From Gossypium raimondii (Eukaryota > Streptophyta > Magnoliopsida > Malvales > Malvaceae): 64,000 nt of DNA. Positions 23,221 through 36,329 of this stretch are shown piece by piece (position 1 is the stretch's first letter; every line of letters begins with the position of its first letter). The stretch spans positions 58,547,924-58,611,923 of the forward strand of contig NC_068570.1 of assembly GCF_025698545.1 (NCBI RefSeq). The letters run 5' to 3'. The position numbers and the translations under genes are program-made. The notes beneath the pieces are model-generated. The model saw nothing but the letters and a program-made list of their open reading frames with translations, did not search any database and was not told the DNA's origin.

Positions 23221-23599
23221 ATAAAGATCTCTATTATTCTTTCATCCGTATAATATAAATTTCACATGATAATTTATTCTTTATATATAACTTTCACGAG
23301 ACTATCAAATTCTTTAAAACATTATCAAAATTCATATTCACGACAATCACAATCACGTAATACACACGATATCCACAACCCCCACATTAAAATAACCCGC
23401 GACGAAATCCACAGTTGTAGGGATTGTAGTCCAGCTCGATCATTTTGATGGATCAAGCATTGGTTTGGCACCATTCTTCATGTCAATGATATTGGCTGGT
23501 TTCACAAAATTAATTTTATGTCTACGTATTATTAGTTTGAATGCCAATTTTGCTAGAAGAAATGTTCTTATTATTCAGCCCTTAGGTCCAGAGATGTTG
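23221..23599. other. Intergenic, nothing recognised
   Basis: No gene or defined repeat seen. The small ORF at 23266-23448 has no recognisable features. Confidence 0.4.
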
Positions 23600-24060
23600 A
23601 ATCGGTTAATCGACCTAAATTATCATTAACTGAATTAGTCGATCTTTTTAAATATTTAATCGTTAATCGAACCGAAATTGTTTCAAAAAAAATTAACCAA
23701 ACCTAACTTTTTTAGTTAATTCGGTCGATTAACCGAATTAACTGAATTTTATATATTTTTTATTTTGGTTAAAACAAGTAAAACATATAAAAAAATTAAT
23801 TGAATTAACTGACCGATAAATTCATACTTCCAAAAAATTAACCAAACCCAGCGACCCTAGATTGAATACTTATATATTATAAAATTATTTATTAAGTTCG
23901 ATTAATTTAGTTAACCAACCGATTTTAAACCGAATTAACCGTTAACTAAACTTTCAAAAACCAACTCCCGACCAAATTAATTAGGTTAACCAATCGATTA
24001 ACTGAGTTCGGTTGATTAACTAAATTAATTCGATTTTACCCGAAATTTGCACACCCCTAC
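23600..24060. repeat. Dispersed repeat rich in GGTTAATCGA / TTCGGTTAA words
   Basis: Many direct and inverted copies of short words such as TCGGTTAAT, AACCGAATTAACTGA and GGTTAACCAATCGATTAACT. It can fold on itself, is non-coding, and fits a degenerate MITE-like dispersed repeat. Confidence 0.45.
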
Positions 24061-24888
24061 TTGGATCTGAATAAGAACTTTTAATAATGGGGATTATTTA
24101 AAATTTTTATTTAATTAATAGTAAATTTTTAAAAATTAATTTTAAGTTAAATTTTATCAAACAATAGATATTTATTTGAATTTTTAATGAAAATTAAAAT
24201 TTTATAGTTATTTATTATTAAATATCATTTTATTCATGACTCAACTTATAGATTAATTAATTTAAATGAATCATTTAAAATAAATAAAATTAAATAGTAA
24301 AATAAATTTTCTCTAAATCAGGTCACCATAAAAATTTATTTAAATAACCTAAATAATTTGATATCTTAAATATATATATATTGAGACATCACAAAAATAA
24401 TATAACACAATAAAATTTTATACAAACATAATAAAATTATAAAATACATTATTAATATGTAAAAGTGTACAAATAAAAAACTCACAAATTTTTTTCTCTC
24501 CCATTTTCTCTTTTCATTTATTTCTCTCTTTCTCACCCCCAAAAAAAACAGTAGTTAGCACCTACATATAAATTTATTATAATTTTTTTTGAATTATGTA
24601 AATGAGATAACCTGTAATGTTAAAGAGTTAGTTTTTTTAATATGATTAAATTGATTCAATAAGTAAAAATTAAAGGTTAAATTTATTATTACATTAATTT
24701 TGAACAGTCACCGACTTTCCCTCAAACACTTTAATGGAAAAATAAATAAGTTCGATTAGTTCGATGATCATATTGAAAATTTTAAAAGTTGAGTAATTAA
24801 AAGAAAATTTAAGCATAATTTAACAACTTGAAATATAGTTTTTTATGTTGATTATTATTTATTATTAATATTTTTAAAACGGTAAATC

Positions 24889-24956
24889 AAAGTATAGCTT
24901 TAGCCAAAAATGTAATGAGTAAAAAGTATAGCTTTAGCCAAAAATGTAATGAGTAA
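24889..24956. repeat. 34-bp tandem duplication
   Basis: The unit AAAGTATAGCTTTAGCCAAA plus AATGTAATGAGTAA is present twice without change (24889-24922, 24923-24956). Confidence 0.95.
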
Positions 24957-25400
24957 ACTACACTTAATGTCACTAAATTATTAGTAAGTCTATGATTTGG
25001 TCACCTAATTGTAAAAGTTAAAAATAATTACATAACTATTTGAAAGTTTTTATTTAAGTTACTAAACTATTCAAAAAAATTATTTAAGTCACCGAACTGT
25101 TAAGTTTTTATTTATTTATTTTAAAGTCGAGCTTTTAGTGATGATTCAGCAAATGGTATAGTGGATCAATATCCATTGATGAGTAAAATAACATACTTTA
25201 AATCTAAGTAAATTTGATAGTAAAAAAAAATCTGAACTAAAGAAGAGAAAAAGAAAAAAAGCTTTCAATTGGTACAAGTAGCGCAAACGGAAAAAATCAT
25301 ATAATAACGATTTTAATAACTTAATGACTTAAATAAAAAATTTCTAATTATTTAATCATCATTTGTAATTTTTTAAAGTTAAATTATCATTTAATCAGTT
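24957..25400. repeat. MITE-like dispersed repeat
   Basis: ACTACACTTAATGTCACTAA ... GGTCACCTAATTGTAAAAG on the left and a loosely complementary right side (AAGTTAAATTATCATTTAAT). This type of non-coding repeat is frequent in cotton-like intergenic DNA. Ends are uncertain. Confidence 0.35.
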
Positions 25401-25479
25401 GACTGATACATAATTGGTGAGGCGTGGGCACCCCATAGGATCATCACATACGTAGCCATCGACTCTAGACTCTAGAGTC

Positions 25480-26165
25480 AATATATATTAAAAAAGAATA
25501 AGGGGAAGGGATAAGAAAAGCTGTTCCGAGAACTTTTCAGACGACACCAAAATAAGGAAGGTGGGGGAAGAACCCGCTGAAGTTCGAGGATCGAGAGTTT
25601 TAAGGTTACTGCCAAAATCTTAACTCTTAGCATTTTGGAACATTTTTTGCTAAAACGGAGGTCAGGCAACGACGCCGGAAAATAAAAAGGAGATTGTGGA
25701 GATGATCAGCAGTGTAAGAAAAGAAAGGAAGGCGCGAATTCAGTTGGTGAAAAAGAAGAATGGATCGTTGAACTTGGTCCACGCCTTCAAATCCTCCTAA
25801 GGTAAACTCACTTCTCTTTTATTTTTTACTCCAATTTAGTAATTTTTTTTTGCTCTTATTTGTATGTTTGATCTATTTTATCACTGATAGTATGTTAATT
25901 TTTTAGAAAATAAGGTTGTTATTCATTTGCTTTTCTCCCGTAATAATAGAACTATAGAAATGGTGTGCAGGTCTCACTCTGGCTCCTCTTTGTTATTCTT
26001 TGGGTTTTCCATATTGTAGACCTTTATTTGTATTCTCTTGGCAAATATATATTATGCATTATATATTTCTAGTTGTTCTTTAAGATCTTAAACTATTCAA
26101 TTCAATCTTCATTCATCCACAACCTCATTTGTTTCCCCTGTTTTTATATTTTATTTAGCAGAATC
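25480..26165 (+). promoter_or_regulatory. Probable 5' UTR exon and leader intron of CNL-1
   Basis: A purine-rich GA-heavy segment (25480-25801) ends in a good donor (CCTAAG|GTAAACTC, intron from 25802). A pyrimidine-rich stretch with acceptor TTTTATTTAGCAG lies just before the ATG at 26166. The other CNL copies keep the same acceptor position (TTTTATTAACAG at 30921). A leader intron is inferred; no transcript data. Confidence 0.45.
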
Positions 26166-28879
26166 ATGGGCAATTGCTGCTCAATACAAATTGATTTCGA
26201 GAATTTCCTCCTTCGTGGCTGGGTTTGCATTGTTGGCCATGCCAATTACGTGTGCAAGCTTAAACAAACTCTTCCAACTTTATCTGCTGCTCTTCAAGAA
26301 CTGAGGGCACAAAGAAACGACATGCAACGGGAGGTTATGTGGCTGAACAACGACTATTGGAGCCATTTGAGCAAGTTCAACTATGGCTTTCAAAAGCGGA
26401 AACTATGATAACAAAGGCGGAAAAGTTGATTGAAGATAGCCCTCGACAAATGAACAACTTGTGTCTTGGCAGCTGTGCTTCCAAGAATTTCCTATCTAGC
26501 TACAAGTTTGGGAAAAATGTAACCAAAATGCTTCAAGAAATAAATGATCACGTGAGTAAAGGAGCTTTCAAGAAGGTAGCAGAGAGTAAGCCCTCAGCTT
26601 CAGTGGTGGTAAGACCCGAAGAACAGCCAATTGGTCTAGAATCCACAATCGAAAAGGTATGGAGCTGCATCGTGGACAAAGATGTGGGGATCATTGGCCT
26701 GTATGGCTTAGGGGGTGTTGGCAAGACAACACTCTTGACCCAAATCAACAACAAGTTCAGCACCACGCCAGACAAGTTTGATGTTGTAATTTGGGCCCTT
26801 GTGTCTAAAGATTACAATGTCGCAAAGATTCAAGATAAGATTGGTGGGAATATTGGTTTTTGGGATACATCCTGGAAAAGTAAAAGTGTTGACGAGAAAG
26901 CTGTAGATATCTACGGGGTCCTGCGAAACAAGAGATTTGTTATATTATTGGATGATTTATGGGAGACGGTGGATTTGAACAAAGTTGGGATACCAAAGCC
27001 AAGCCAAGAAAATGGTTCCAAACTTATTTTCACTGCTCGATCTTTGGAGGTATGTGGTGAAATGGAAGCTAGAAAAAGAATCAAAGTGGAGTGCCTAGAA
27101 CCTGAAAAGGCCTGGGAATTATTCCAAGCCAAGGTCGGAGATGAAACACTTAACAGCCATCCAAATATTTGGAAACTAGCTGAACAAGCAGTAGAAAGGT
27201 GTGGTGGGCTGCCTCTTGCATTAATTACAATTGGTCATGCCATGGCATGTAAGACAACACCTATGGAATGGAAATATGCAATTGAGATGTTGAAACAATC
27301 AACATTACCAAAAATGAAAAATGAGGTATTTCCACTTTTGAAATTCAGCTATGATAATTTGCCTAATGCAACAATGAAATGTTGCCTCCTATATTGTTGT
27401 CTCTATCGTGATGATTATCGTATTCCCAGAAAGGAATTAGTGGAGCATTGGTTTTGTGAAGGGTTGTTGAATGAATTTGATAGATTTAGTGAAGCTCAAA
27501 TGCAAGGTGACCACATTATCAACTCTCTTCTTAATGCATGCCTATTGGAAAGAGTTGGAGAAGATTATGTGAAGATGCATGATGTGATCCGTGAGATGGC
27601 TTTATGGATAGCATGTGAGCTTGAAGTAAAAGAGAATAATTTTTTTGTAAAAGCAGGGGCTCAATTGCTTGAAGAACCAGATGCTAAGACATGGGAAGGT
27701 GCAAAAAGAATGTCAATAATGAGCAATCAGATGAAAGTTCTCAGAGAAACACCTAAATGCCCTAACCTTCGAACTTTGTTTCTTAGAGAAAATAATCTAC
27801 AAGTGATCAGCGATGGCTTCTTCCAATTTATGCCGCATCTAACTGTTCTAAACTTGTCAAGAAACTATGGTTTAGAAGAATTGCCTAAGGGAATTTCACA
27901 ATTGATTTCACTAGAATGTCTTGATCTATCCTCAACTGGCATAAGAGAGTTGCCAATAGAGTTGAAATCCTTGACAAAACTGAAAATGTTGGACTTGAGT
28001 AACATGCTATTTATCGGGAAGATGAAAATCCCACGACAACTGATATCTAGTTTTTCCAAGTTGCAAGTATTCAAATTGCGGCCGCTGATAAATAGAGATT
28101 ATCCAGATGAAGAGGAAGACAATGTTCTAAATGGGGTTAATGAAAATCTTATAAAGGAACTGAAATGTTTGCAACATTTGAACGTACTAAGTATACCACC
28201 AATCAAAAGCGTGTTTGCTTTAGAAAGATTTCTGAGCTTCAACTTGTTTCGATGCAGCATCGAAACACTAGAGCTGCTGGAGTTTAGAGACTCAAATGTG
28301 TTTAATGTTTTATGCTTAGAAAACATGGCACGTCTAGAGAAATTATGTTTCAAGGATTGTGCAAGTATGGAGGAGATAAAAATTGAAAAGCTACTGAGCT
28401 CAGTTTCTTCGAATATTAATTATATTTCACAGTTTCACACATTGAGCCACGTTATAATTGATGGTTGTGGCAAATTGACAGACACCACTTGGCTGATTTT
28501 TGTTCCAAATCTAAGGTTTCTTTCTATAAGTTGGTGCTTTAAAATGGAAGAAATATTGAGCAAGGGAAAACTTGGTGAAGTTGCAGATAAGGTTGGAATT
28601 CCATATCCTAAACCGTTTCTGAAGCTTGAAATGCTCAAGTTATGTGTTCTACCAGAATTGAAGAGCATATACTGGGATGTCCTACCCTTCCCATTTCTGA
28701 AACATTTTTGCGTATGGGGTGATTGCTCAAAATTGAAGAAACTTCCTCTCAATTCTGACAGTGCAAAAGGGAATCATATCACCATCGAAGGAAGAAAAGA
28801 TTGGTGGGAAGAGGTAGAATGGGAGAATGAAACCACTCGAGACATTTTTTTACCTTCTTTAAGATTTCCTCCTTACTGA
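26166..28879 (+). pseudogene. CNL-1: CC-NBS-LRR disease resistance gene (RPS5/RPS2 type), one frameshift
   Basis: Intracellular NLR immune receptor. The ATG at 26166 opens MGNCCSIQI, with Gly2 and Cys4/5 suited to myristoylation and palmitoylation as in RPS5. The coiled-coil follows. NB-ARC: P-loop GLGGVGKTT (about 26706), kinase-2 VILLDDLW (about 26939), RNBS-B KLIFTARS, GLPLA (about 27207), RNBS-D CCLLYCCLY and MHD (about 27575). LRRs run to the stop at 28879 with the usual WWEEVEWENETTR tail. Total about 904 codons, normal length. One base is missing between 26336 and 26337: other copies read GGTTGATGTGG where this reads GGTTATGTGG. The first 57 codons are therefore out of frame with the rest. 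The next in-frame ATG is at about 26406, inside the coiled-coil. It is otherwise uninterrupted, the best-preserved copy; a sequencing error must be considered. Confidence 0.88.
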
Positions 28880-30289
28880 AATGCACAAAATCCTAAAGAC
28901 TGCAGAGTGTTTGATGCTTGCGTCCTTTGACATTGTGAGTTGCTATCCTTGTCTATCATTTTTTTTTTCAATTGGTTGCTTCTATTTATGTTTATCTATC
29001 ATTGCATTTGTCCTAAATTATATCAAATCTACTAGGCTTCGAAGTAATAGATTTGTAATTTATTTAAACCTCTCTTTCGAGTCAACACCATTTGAAGTCG
29101 ATGTTCCTCGAGTTTAAGTATAGCCATGGCTATCCTATGGAACACAGTATAATTACAATCTTTGCTAAGCTACTATTTACATATATTACTCAGAAGGGGA
29201 AAAGAATATTATAACATACCCGTATAATTCTCCTACATTTCGGAAGCAGAAGTTTTTGGTGCTTTTGTGCTTCTAAATTTTGAGTAAATAAAGCCCCCTG
29301 CTGCAATGCTCTGAAGCGTCTGTCCATGTCTCAAGACAGGAGTCTCATTATCTCAAGATGTCTACATTGAAGCAAAAATAAGAAGACATGCTTCCGAGAC
29401 TAAACAGTTCATACATGAAATTTTTATGTTCATGTCACATATACTAGTTGAAACTTGATGAATGTATGAAATTAGTTTGAGTTACTCCGTCAACGTAATG
29501 TGAAATGAAGTATTCGAATTCAATATTTGGGTTGAGTGTCACATGCTGACTCCAACATGGTTAAAATGAACTACTACAATTGGCTCAAAAGAAAACTGTT
29601 AATGGAGTTACTTTTTTAGGCATACAAATTAAGAAATTCTTTGCAGGGTTCAAATACAGAATAAACAAACTTCTATACCTTTACACCAAAAAAATTTCTT
29701 TTACACTCTCACCTAGATACCATCCTCTCAAAACCCACACACAATTCAAAGAAAATATATTGAGAAAGTACCTCAAAAGCACTTGTCAATCTATCACATG
29801 GAGCATCCCATCCGATAAACTTATAGTTGGTCCTTCCAAATCAAGCCCAACAACACCTTAAACTAACATTTATCACCTTATAGTGATGCTAGGCTCGGGG
29901 GATATAGGCTTATCTTCCCCCTATAAATACCTCGAAAGAAAGGGAAAGGCAGACAAAAATACTTGGACCTTATTCTGCCCCAATTTCCGTTTAGTGTGAA
30001 CCAAACCAACCAACTACCCTCTCTGTGTTGTAGCAAACTAAAAACTTTTTTAAAAAGTAAATATATTTGTATTCAAATGTGTGTAATATATGTATTGCTA
30101 AGCTAAAAATAAAACAACCCCATTATAAATGTGACAGTTCGACAAAAGAATGATTAATTTCCCCCAATCAAGTGAGGGTTCAAATTGATGCTTAAAAACA
30201 AAAGGCGTTTGTTTTCTCAAACTATATTGTAACCCCCACAGCTGCCATTTTCGTTCATATTCAAAGTGTACAATGCTCTTATCCAACTA
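28880..30289. other. CNL-1 3' flank and intergenic DNA
   Basis: The first ~60 bases (ATGCACAAAATCCT) match the CNL-4 3' flank at 56705, so they are CNL 3' UTR. The rest shows no gene. A strong TATA-like motif (CCCCTATAAATACC, 29918-29930) with downstream GAAAGGGAAAGGCAGAC could be an LTR or promoter remnant, but I cannot assign it. Confidence 0.45.
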
Positions 30290-30932
30290 AGTTACAGACT
30301 ATGAGTTTTATATATGCTCAACAATGCTGGTGTCCGTTTCATTGCCACAACGGGTTCACTACACCAGGAACACCGGAATGATGGAGCCGCCACACATCAT
30401 GTTCGTAGGCAGTAGTAGGAATACCGGAATTATGCTATCTTATTATCTTTACATTTACAAGTGCAGGAGTAAAATTAGATGCTTGCTACATATCTCTAAC
30501 CAAATAGGTTTAACTTAATAATAGTTTATTAGGATCGTAAAAAGATATTTTCCGAAGTGAACAAATGCCACACACTAAATTTTAATAGCTGATGAATATG
30601 TTTAGTAAATTCTCCATTATATGTACCTCGGCACTGTCTTTTATTCTGTTCGAGACTAGCCTACAAACAACGTACATTTCGAGAAGTAAAATGTAATATA
30701 TTCATTAAAAATATTAAATAAACGACAAAATGGTGTGCTGGTCTCACACTCCGCTTTGCTCATCATCTTTGGGTTTTCTGTATTATGTAACTTTGTTTGT
30801 TGTCTATTGGCAACAATGATATATACCATATGTTTTTAATAATTTGTAGTTGTTCCTAAACATCTTAAAGATTTTCACTTTTCATCTATTCACAATATTT
30901 GTTCCCTCTGTTTTATTAACAGAAGAAGAATC
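30290..30932 (+). repeat. CNL upstream duplicated block, copy of CNL-2
   Basis: Closely matches 57880-58575 (upstream of CNL-5) and in part 52110-52385. It includes a GC-richer core (30328-30440; GGAACACCGGAATGATGGAG, then GGCAGTAGTAGGAATACCGG) and ends with the acceptor-like TTTTATTAACAG before the ATG. It therefore duplicated together with the coding sequence and probably contains the CNL promoter and leader. Confidence 0.75.
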
Positions 30933-32760
30933 ATGGGCAATTGCTGCTCAATACAAATTGGTTTAGAGAATTTCCTCATTCGTGGAGGGGATTCCATTGT
31001 TGGCCATGCCAATTACGTGTGCAAGCTTAAACAAACTCTTCCAACTTTATCTGCTGCTCTTCAAGAATTGAGGGCACAAAGGAACGACGTGAGAAGACAG
31101 GTTGATGTGGCTGAACAGCAACTATTGAAGCCATTTGAGCAAGTTCAGCTGTGGCTTTCAAAAGCTGAAACTATGATAACAGAGGCAGAAAAGTTTATTG
31201 AAGATGGCCCTCAAGAATTACAGAACTTGTGTCTATGCGGCTGTGCTTCCAAGAAATGCTTGTCTAGCTACAAATTTGTAAAAAGGTGGCCAAAATGCTT
31301 CAAGAAATAAATGATCACATGAGTAAAGGAGCTTTTGAGAAAGTAGCGGAGAACCAACCCACAGCTTCGGTTGTGTTAAGACCTGAAGAGCGGCCAATTG
31401 CTTTAGAATCCTCAATTGAACAGGTATGGAGCTGCATCGTGGACAAAGATGTGATGGGGATCATTGGCATCTATGGCTTGGGGGCGTTGGCAAGACAACA
31501 CTCTTGACACAAATCAACAAGAAGTTCAGTACCACACCGAATATTTTTTATGTCGTAATTTGGGCGTTGGTGTCTAAAGATTACGATGTTGTAAATATTC
31601 AAGATAGTATTGGTGAAAACATTGGATTTTCTAATAACTCCTGGAAGAATAAAAGTGTTGACCAAAAAGCTACAGATATCTATAGAGTGTTGTGCAACAA
31701 GAAATTTGTTGTATTATTGGATGATTTATGGAGAGGGTGGATTTGTATCAAGTTGGGATACCAAAACCAAGTCAAGATAATGGTTCTAAACTTAATTTTA
31801 CTACTCGATCTTTAGAGTTATGCGGCGAAATGGAAGCTCGAAAGAAAATCAAAGTGGCGTGTCTAGATACGGAGAAGGCTTGGGCATTGTTCCAAGACAA
31901 TGTTGGAAATGAAACTCTCAACAGCCATCCAAATATTCAAAACCTAGCTAAACAAGTAGCGGAAAGGTGCGGTGGGCTGCCTCTTGCACTAATTACAATC
32001 GGTCGTGCCATGGCTTGCAAGACAATAGTTGGGGAATGGAAATATGCAATTAAGATGTTGGAAGTGATGTGCATTGTCAAAAATGGAAAATAAAGTATTT
32101 CTGCTTTTAAAATTCAGTTATGATAATTTGCCTAATGCCGCAATGAAATGTTGCTTCCTATATTGTTGTCTATATCCCGAAGATTATTGTCTTCCCAGAA
32201 AGAGATTAATGGAGTATTGGTTTTGTGAAGGGCTATTGAATGAATTTGATAGAATTAGTGAAGCTCAAATGCAAGGTAACGACATTATTAGCTCTCTTTT
32301 GAATGCTTGTTTATTGGAAAATTGCGGTGTAATAGGTGGAGAAAATTGTGTGAAGATGCATGATGTGATCCATGACATGGCTTTATGGATTACACGCAAG
32401 TTCGAAGCAACAGAGAGTAATATTTTCGTAAAAGCAGGTGCTCAATTATTTAAAGAACCAGATGTTAAGGCATGGGAAAGTGGAAAAAGAATATCACTAA
32501 TGAAAAATAAGATTGCAGTTCTCAAAGAAACACCCAAATGCCCTAACCTTCGAACCTTGTTCCTTAGCCAAAATGAGTTGCAAATGATCAGCAATGGTTT
32601 CTTCCAATTTATAATTCATTTAATTGTATAGGATTTGTCAAGAAACATTGGGTTACGAGGGAATTTCACAATTGGTTTCACTAGAATGTTTTGATCTATC
32701 TTGGACTTATATAGAAGAGTTGCCAATAGAGTTGAAAGCATTGACAAAATAAAAAATGTT
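30933..32760 (+). pseudogene. CNL-2 pseudogene, 5' part (split by an 11-kb retroelement)
   Basis: Starts MGNCCSIQIGLENF like CNL-1 and runs through coiled-coil, NB-ARC and first LRRs. It is heavily broken. One-base losses occur near 31281 (TTTGTAAAAAG for TTTGGTAAAAAG), at the P-loop near 31484 (five Gs for six) and before kinase-2 near 31728. One base is gained near 32063. There is a TAG at 32630, an 11-bp loss near 32660 and a TAA near 32747. Recognisable motifs remain: VVLLDDLW, CGGLPLALITIGRAMA, KCCFLYCCLYPEDYC and VKMHDVIHDMALWIT. The sequence stops at ATGTT (32756-32760), duplicated on the far side of the retroelement, where the gene continues at 43782. Confidence 0.92.
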
Positions 32761-34251
32761 TGATTAAATGCTAAATTACATATTTTAAATTAAATTGGTT
32801 AATTTATGAGAGTGCACCACTGATTTTTCAACTTTCTATTGAATTTTATGGGGGGATGCAATTTGGGGCTAAATAGAAGAAAAAGGAAACAATTGGGCTA
32901 GATTGAAGAAAGGAGCAAACAAGGCGGGCCAAAGCAGAATTTTTTCAAGATTTAATTAGTTGAAATTCTACGTTGACCTAGTGGGAGATTATGTAGGGAT
33001 TTTTTTTTTATATCATGGAATATTTTTCCTTGATTTTCGATGGCTAGTGGCTCTTAATTTAGCAAAGCCACTAGTATAAATAGGGGCTACTATGTTCATT
33101 CATTCATCAAGTTTTTCATCAAGTGTTTTTTCATCAAGTCATTAATCAAGTTTTCATCTGTGGAATACAATTCCTCCTTCCTCTCACGAAGCTATTTGTT
33201 ATTTTTGGTTTCTTTTTCTTTCAATTTATTAATTTCTAGTTTGTCACCAACTTAAACCATTTACAATTTTTTTTTCATTTCCAGTAGCTAAACCATCCCA
33301 CTCTAATACACTACCAAAATTCTAGCCCCCATACTTAAACACGCCGCCCATTCTTTTTACTCATTTTTACCTTATTTAATTTATCTAACTCCATTATGCC
33401 CCAAACCTTAGTTAACTAAAACCCATTTCAGCTTTAGATCAGTGTTAGCTTTGTCAAGACCCGTGAGTTACGAACCCGAGCAATTTAAATCCTAAATTCT
33501 AGTACTTATTATTTCTCCGGATTAAGAGTATGATCTTGTCAACTCACAAAGTCAAATCATCACTAAGTCAAAAAAGACGTCGTTTGAGTTAGTGTGGTTA
33601 GACGTACAGTTGGAATTCCGAAAGGATCGATTGTCTAATCTGTTTTCTGTGAACACATTGGCGTGCCAAGTGGGGATTGTTGTTTGGTTCCGTCAAGGGA
33701 AGTAGTAACCGAATTTAAATGTCCCACGCTGATTGAGGGCATTGGTTCGAGCTAGGCTCTTCTAGAACGCAAAACTACCAGAGTTTTAAATCACGAACGT
33801 TTCGTTGGTTGTTCGATCGGTAAGGGTTAGTTATTGGACGTTCCATAACTAATTTACACAAGGAAGAGTTGGTGTCTGAGGCATCATTGGTATCTATAAC
33901 TAGCTTATTGGAAAAGAGGAGTTCATCTAATTTCAAGGATCGGTTCAAAGAGGAGGGAAAAACCCGTGCCTAAAGCTGGGCTAAGTTTGATTAATTTTCC
34001 TTCAGATTTATTTAACTGTTTTTATTATTTTGTCTTCAACTTTTACTTTTTACGCATTTTATTTATTTATTTCAGGTTTCAAATTTTATCCCTCCAAACT
34101 TCTTGGGCACGACAACTGCCCCGACATAAATCTAGTTAAGAGAGTAACAGTTTGCAGTAAACTCAGTTTCTGAGGGATCGACCCTACTCCCTATACTGCT
34201 TAAATTTGCAAATTAGGCGTAAGATTATATTAGTGGAATCGAGACCCACCA
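32761..34251 (+). repeat. 5' LTR of the Athila-like element
   Basis: TGATTAAATG ... GAGACCCACCA. Contains a TATA-type promoter (AGTATAAATAGGGGC, about 33073). It pairs with 39315-43781 apart from scattered small differences and the nested solo LTR. Confidence 0.93.
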
Positions 34252-34255
34252 GTTT

Positions 34256-34273
34256 TGGCACCGTTGCCGGGGA
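34256..34273 (+). other. Primer-binding site for tRNA-Asp
   Basis: TGGCACCGTTGCCGGGGA lies four bases after the 5' LTR. It differs by one base from the complement of the plant tRNA-Asp 3' end (TGGCGCC...). This starts minus-strand DNA synthesis in Athila-type elements. Confidence 0.85.
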
Positions 34274-34306
34274 CTGGCAACAGTTACAATTGTTTAAATT
34301 GTCTTA

Positions 34307-35880
34307 ATGACCAGATCTTCATCCAGAGATCTCGAATACGACCCAGAGATCGAGAAATCAGCACGAGCACGATGAAAAGAGACAGAAGCTCTTAAACGTG
34401 TAAGAAAAGCAGAAGTTGAGCTAGGACAAGGAATCCTAGAATCCGACGTTGAGAAGTTGAGCGAAGCAATTTGTACAAAGGCAATTCGACGTGAGAAACA
34501 AGTCGAAGTGGTTTACCCTGAGACTGAACCACTTTTTGAAATGAAAGAAGCAAAAGATTGAATCATCGCGGTTCTGGTATGAATCTGAAGTTTCAATTGA
34601 CTCATAGGGTCTTAACAAGAGAATTTCTATCAAAAAGAAAGAAAACAAGAATAAAACCACATTTCATACAAAGAACAAATCAAAGCAAAGAAAAAGAAAT
34701 AAGTAGGTAAATAGAAGATTCAAGAGGCCTATAACGATCAACATAAAGATGACTGCGCCGACTTTATTTTTTGGCATTATAATTACAACTACAAAAAAAG
34801 AGCTTTCAGATTTTCACTCTTTTGTGTCTTCAGATAAAATTGAATGAAAAGATTAAAAAGTTTCAAACTTTCTATTCCATATCCGTTTCGGCTATTACTT
34901 GGGTGTTTTTGTTTGAGTTGTACGAGATGAAATTCTCATATACGGTTCTCCAGAAGTTCCTCTCGGTGAACCAGAAAGGATGGCAAACCGCTCCCAATAA
35001 GCAAACACCGTTATGCATCAACTATCCAACTGGAGAAGCCCCATTCGAGTTGAAATCAGGCCTGATCTACCTTTTTCCCACTTTTTGAGGCTTGAAGAAC
35101 GAAAATCCACACACTAACTTGAGAGAATTCCATATGATCTGCTCAAGCATGAAACCCTAGGAAGTAACCGAAGATGAAATCAAGCTTTAGGTCTTTCCTT
35201 TTTCTTTAGTTGATGCAGCAAGAGAATGGTTATTTTACTTACCGCCAGTTCTATTATAACGTGGGATGACTTATCTCGTGTTTTCCTTGATAGATTCTTC
35301 CCAGCATCGCTAGCAGCTAAACTTAAGAGAGACATAGTGGGAACTCGCCAAATGGAGAGTGAATCACTCTACGACTATTGGGAGCGGTACAAAAAACTAT
35401 GTGCAAGTTGTCCTCAACACGGTTTGACCGAACAATCACTTCTTTAATATTTCTACGCGGGTTTGCTCCCTATGGAAATGAAGATGATTAACGCTACTAA
35501 TGGAGGGGCACTCGTCAATATGACTCCTCAAAGAGCAAGAGAACTTATATCCACCATGGCATCAACAGTATCAGCCGAATTCAGAACCCACAAGACAGGT
35601 TAATGGGGTAAACGTTTCATCCTTAGAAGATAAATTGGATAGGCTTACTAATATTGTCCAATCTCTGTTTACAGAAAAGAAGAGTCAGACCCAACTGTGT
35701 GGAATTTGTACTACGTTTAAGCATACGACGAATTTGTGCCCAATCTTTAACAATAATTCAACGACACATGTTGATGCTGTCGGAGGTTTTCCAAGACCCC
35801 CGCAAAGACGTTATGATCTTTTCTCTAACACCTACAATCTCGGTTGGAAGGATCATCCCAATTGAATTACAGAGTTAATC
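34307..35880 (+). pseudogene. gag of the Athila-like element (broken)
   Basis: ATG at 34307 (MTRSSSRDLEYDPEIEK) followed soon by a stop. Capsid-like retrotransposon gag segments include 35226-35447 (WDDLSRVFLDRFFPASLAAK). A zinc-knuckle-like CGICTTFKHTTNLCP is at about 35698-35742. Several frame changes separate the pieces; nothing like a full protein can be made. The capsid would normally package the element RNA. Confidence 0.75.
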
Positions 35881-36329
35881 CCCGATATAATCCATCATAA
35901 CAACTGAGACCTCCGCCACCGCCACAACAAAAACCCAAGCCGAGCACATTTCTAGAAGTTGTTGTGGAAAGACTTGCCGTCGATGCTGCAAAATATCAAT
36001 AGAGGACAGGCGTATTAATATAAGAGTTAACTAATCAAGTTAGTAAACTCTCAATGGCAGTCAATCGTTTGAAGTCTCAAGGTAAATTACCTTCTCAGAC
36101 AGAGCCAAATCCTAGGCAGAATGTAAGTGCAATAACTCTGATCTAAAAGTCAGACCGAAGTCAAAAATTCAGAAACCATTCGTGATGCCACCTCCTTTTC
36201 CAGGGAGGTTGGCAAAGGATAAGAAAGAGAAGTAGGAAAAAGAAATCCTCGAAACATTCAGGAAGGTAGAGGTAAATATCCCTTTGCTCGACGCTATCAA
36301 ACAAATTCCTCGTTATGCAAAATCCTCAA

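Noticed and set aside
29580-29861. A 93-codon ORF on the plus strand between CNL-1 and CNL-2.
   Set aside because: Lysine/leucine-rich low-information composition, no family motif and no promoter or splice context.
30330-30440. A minus-strand short ORF in the CNL upstream core reading MCGGSIIPVF, reminiscent of the MCGG N-degron start of group VII ERF factors.
   Set aside because: The Met-Cys is not kept in all copies (one copy reads Ile-Cys), the frame stops after a few codons and no AP2 domain follows; treated as coincidence.
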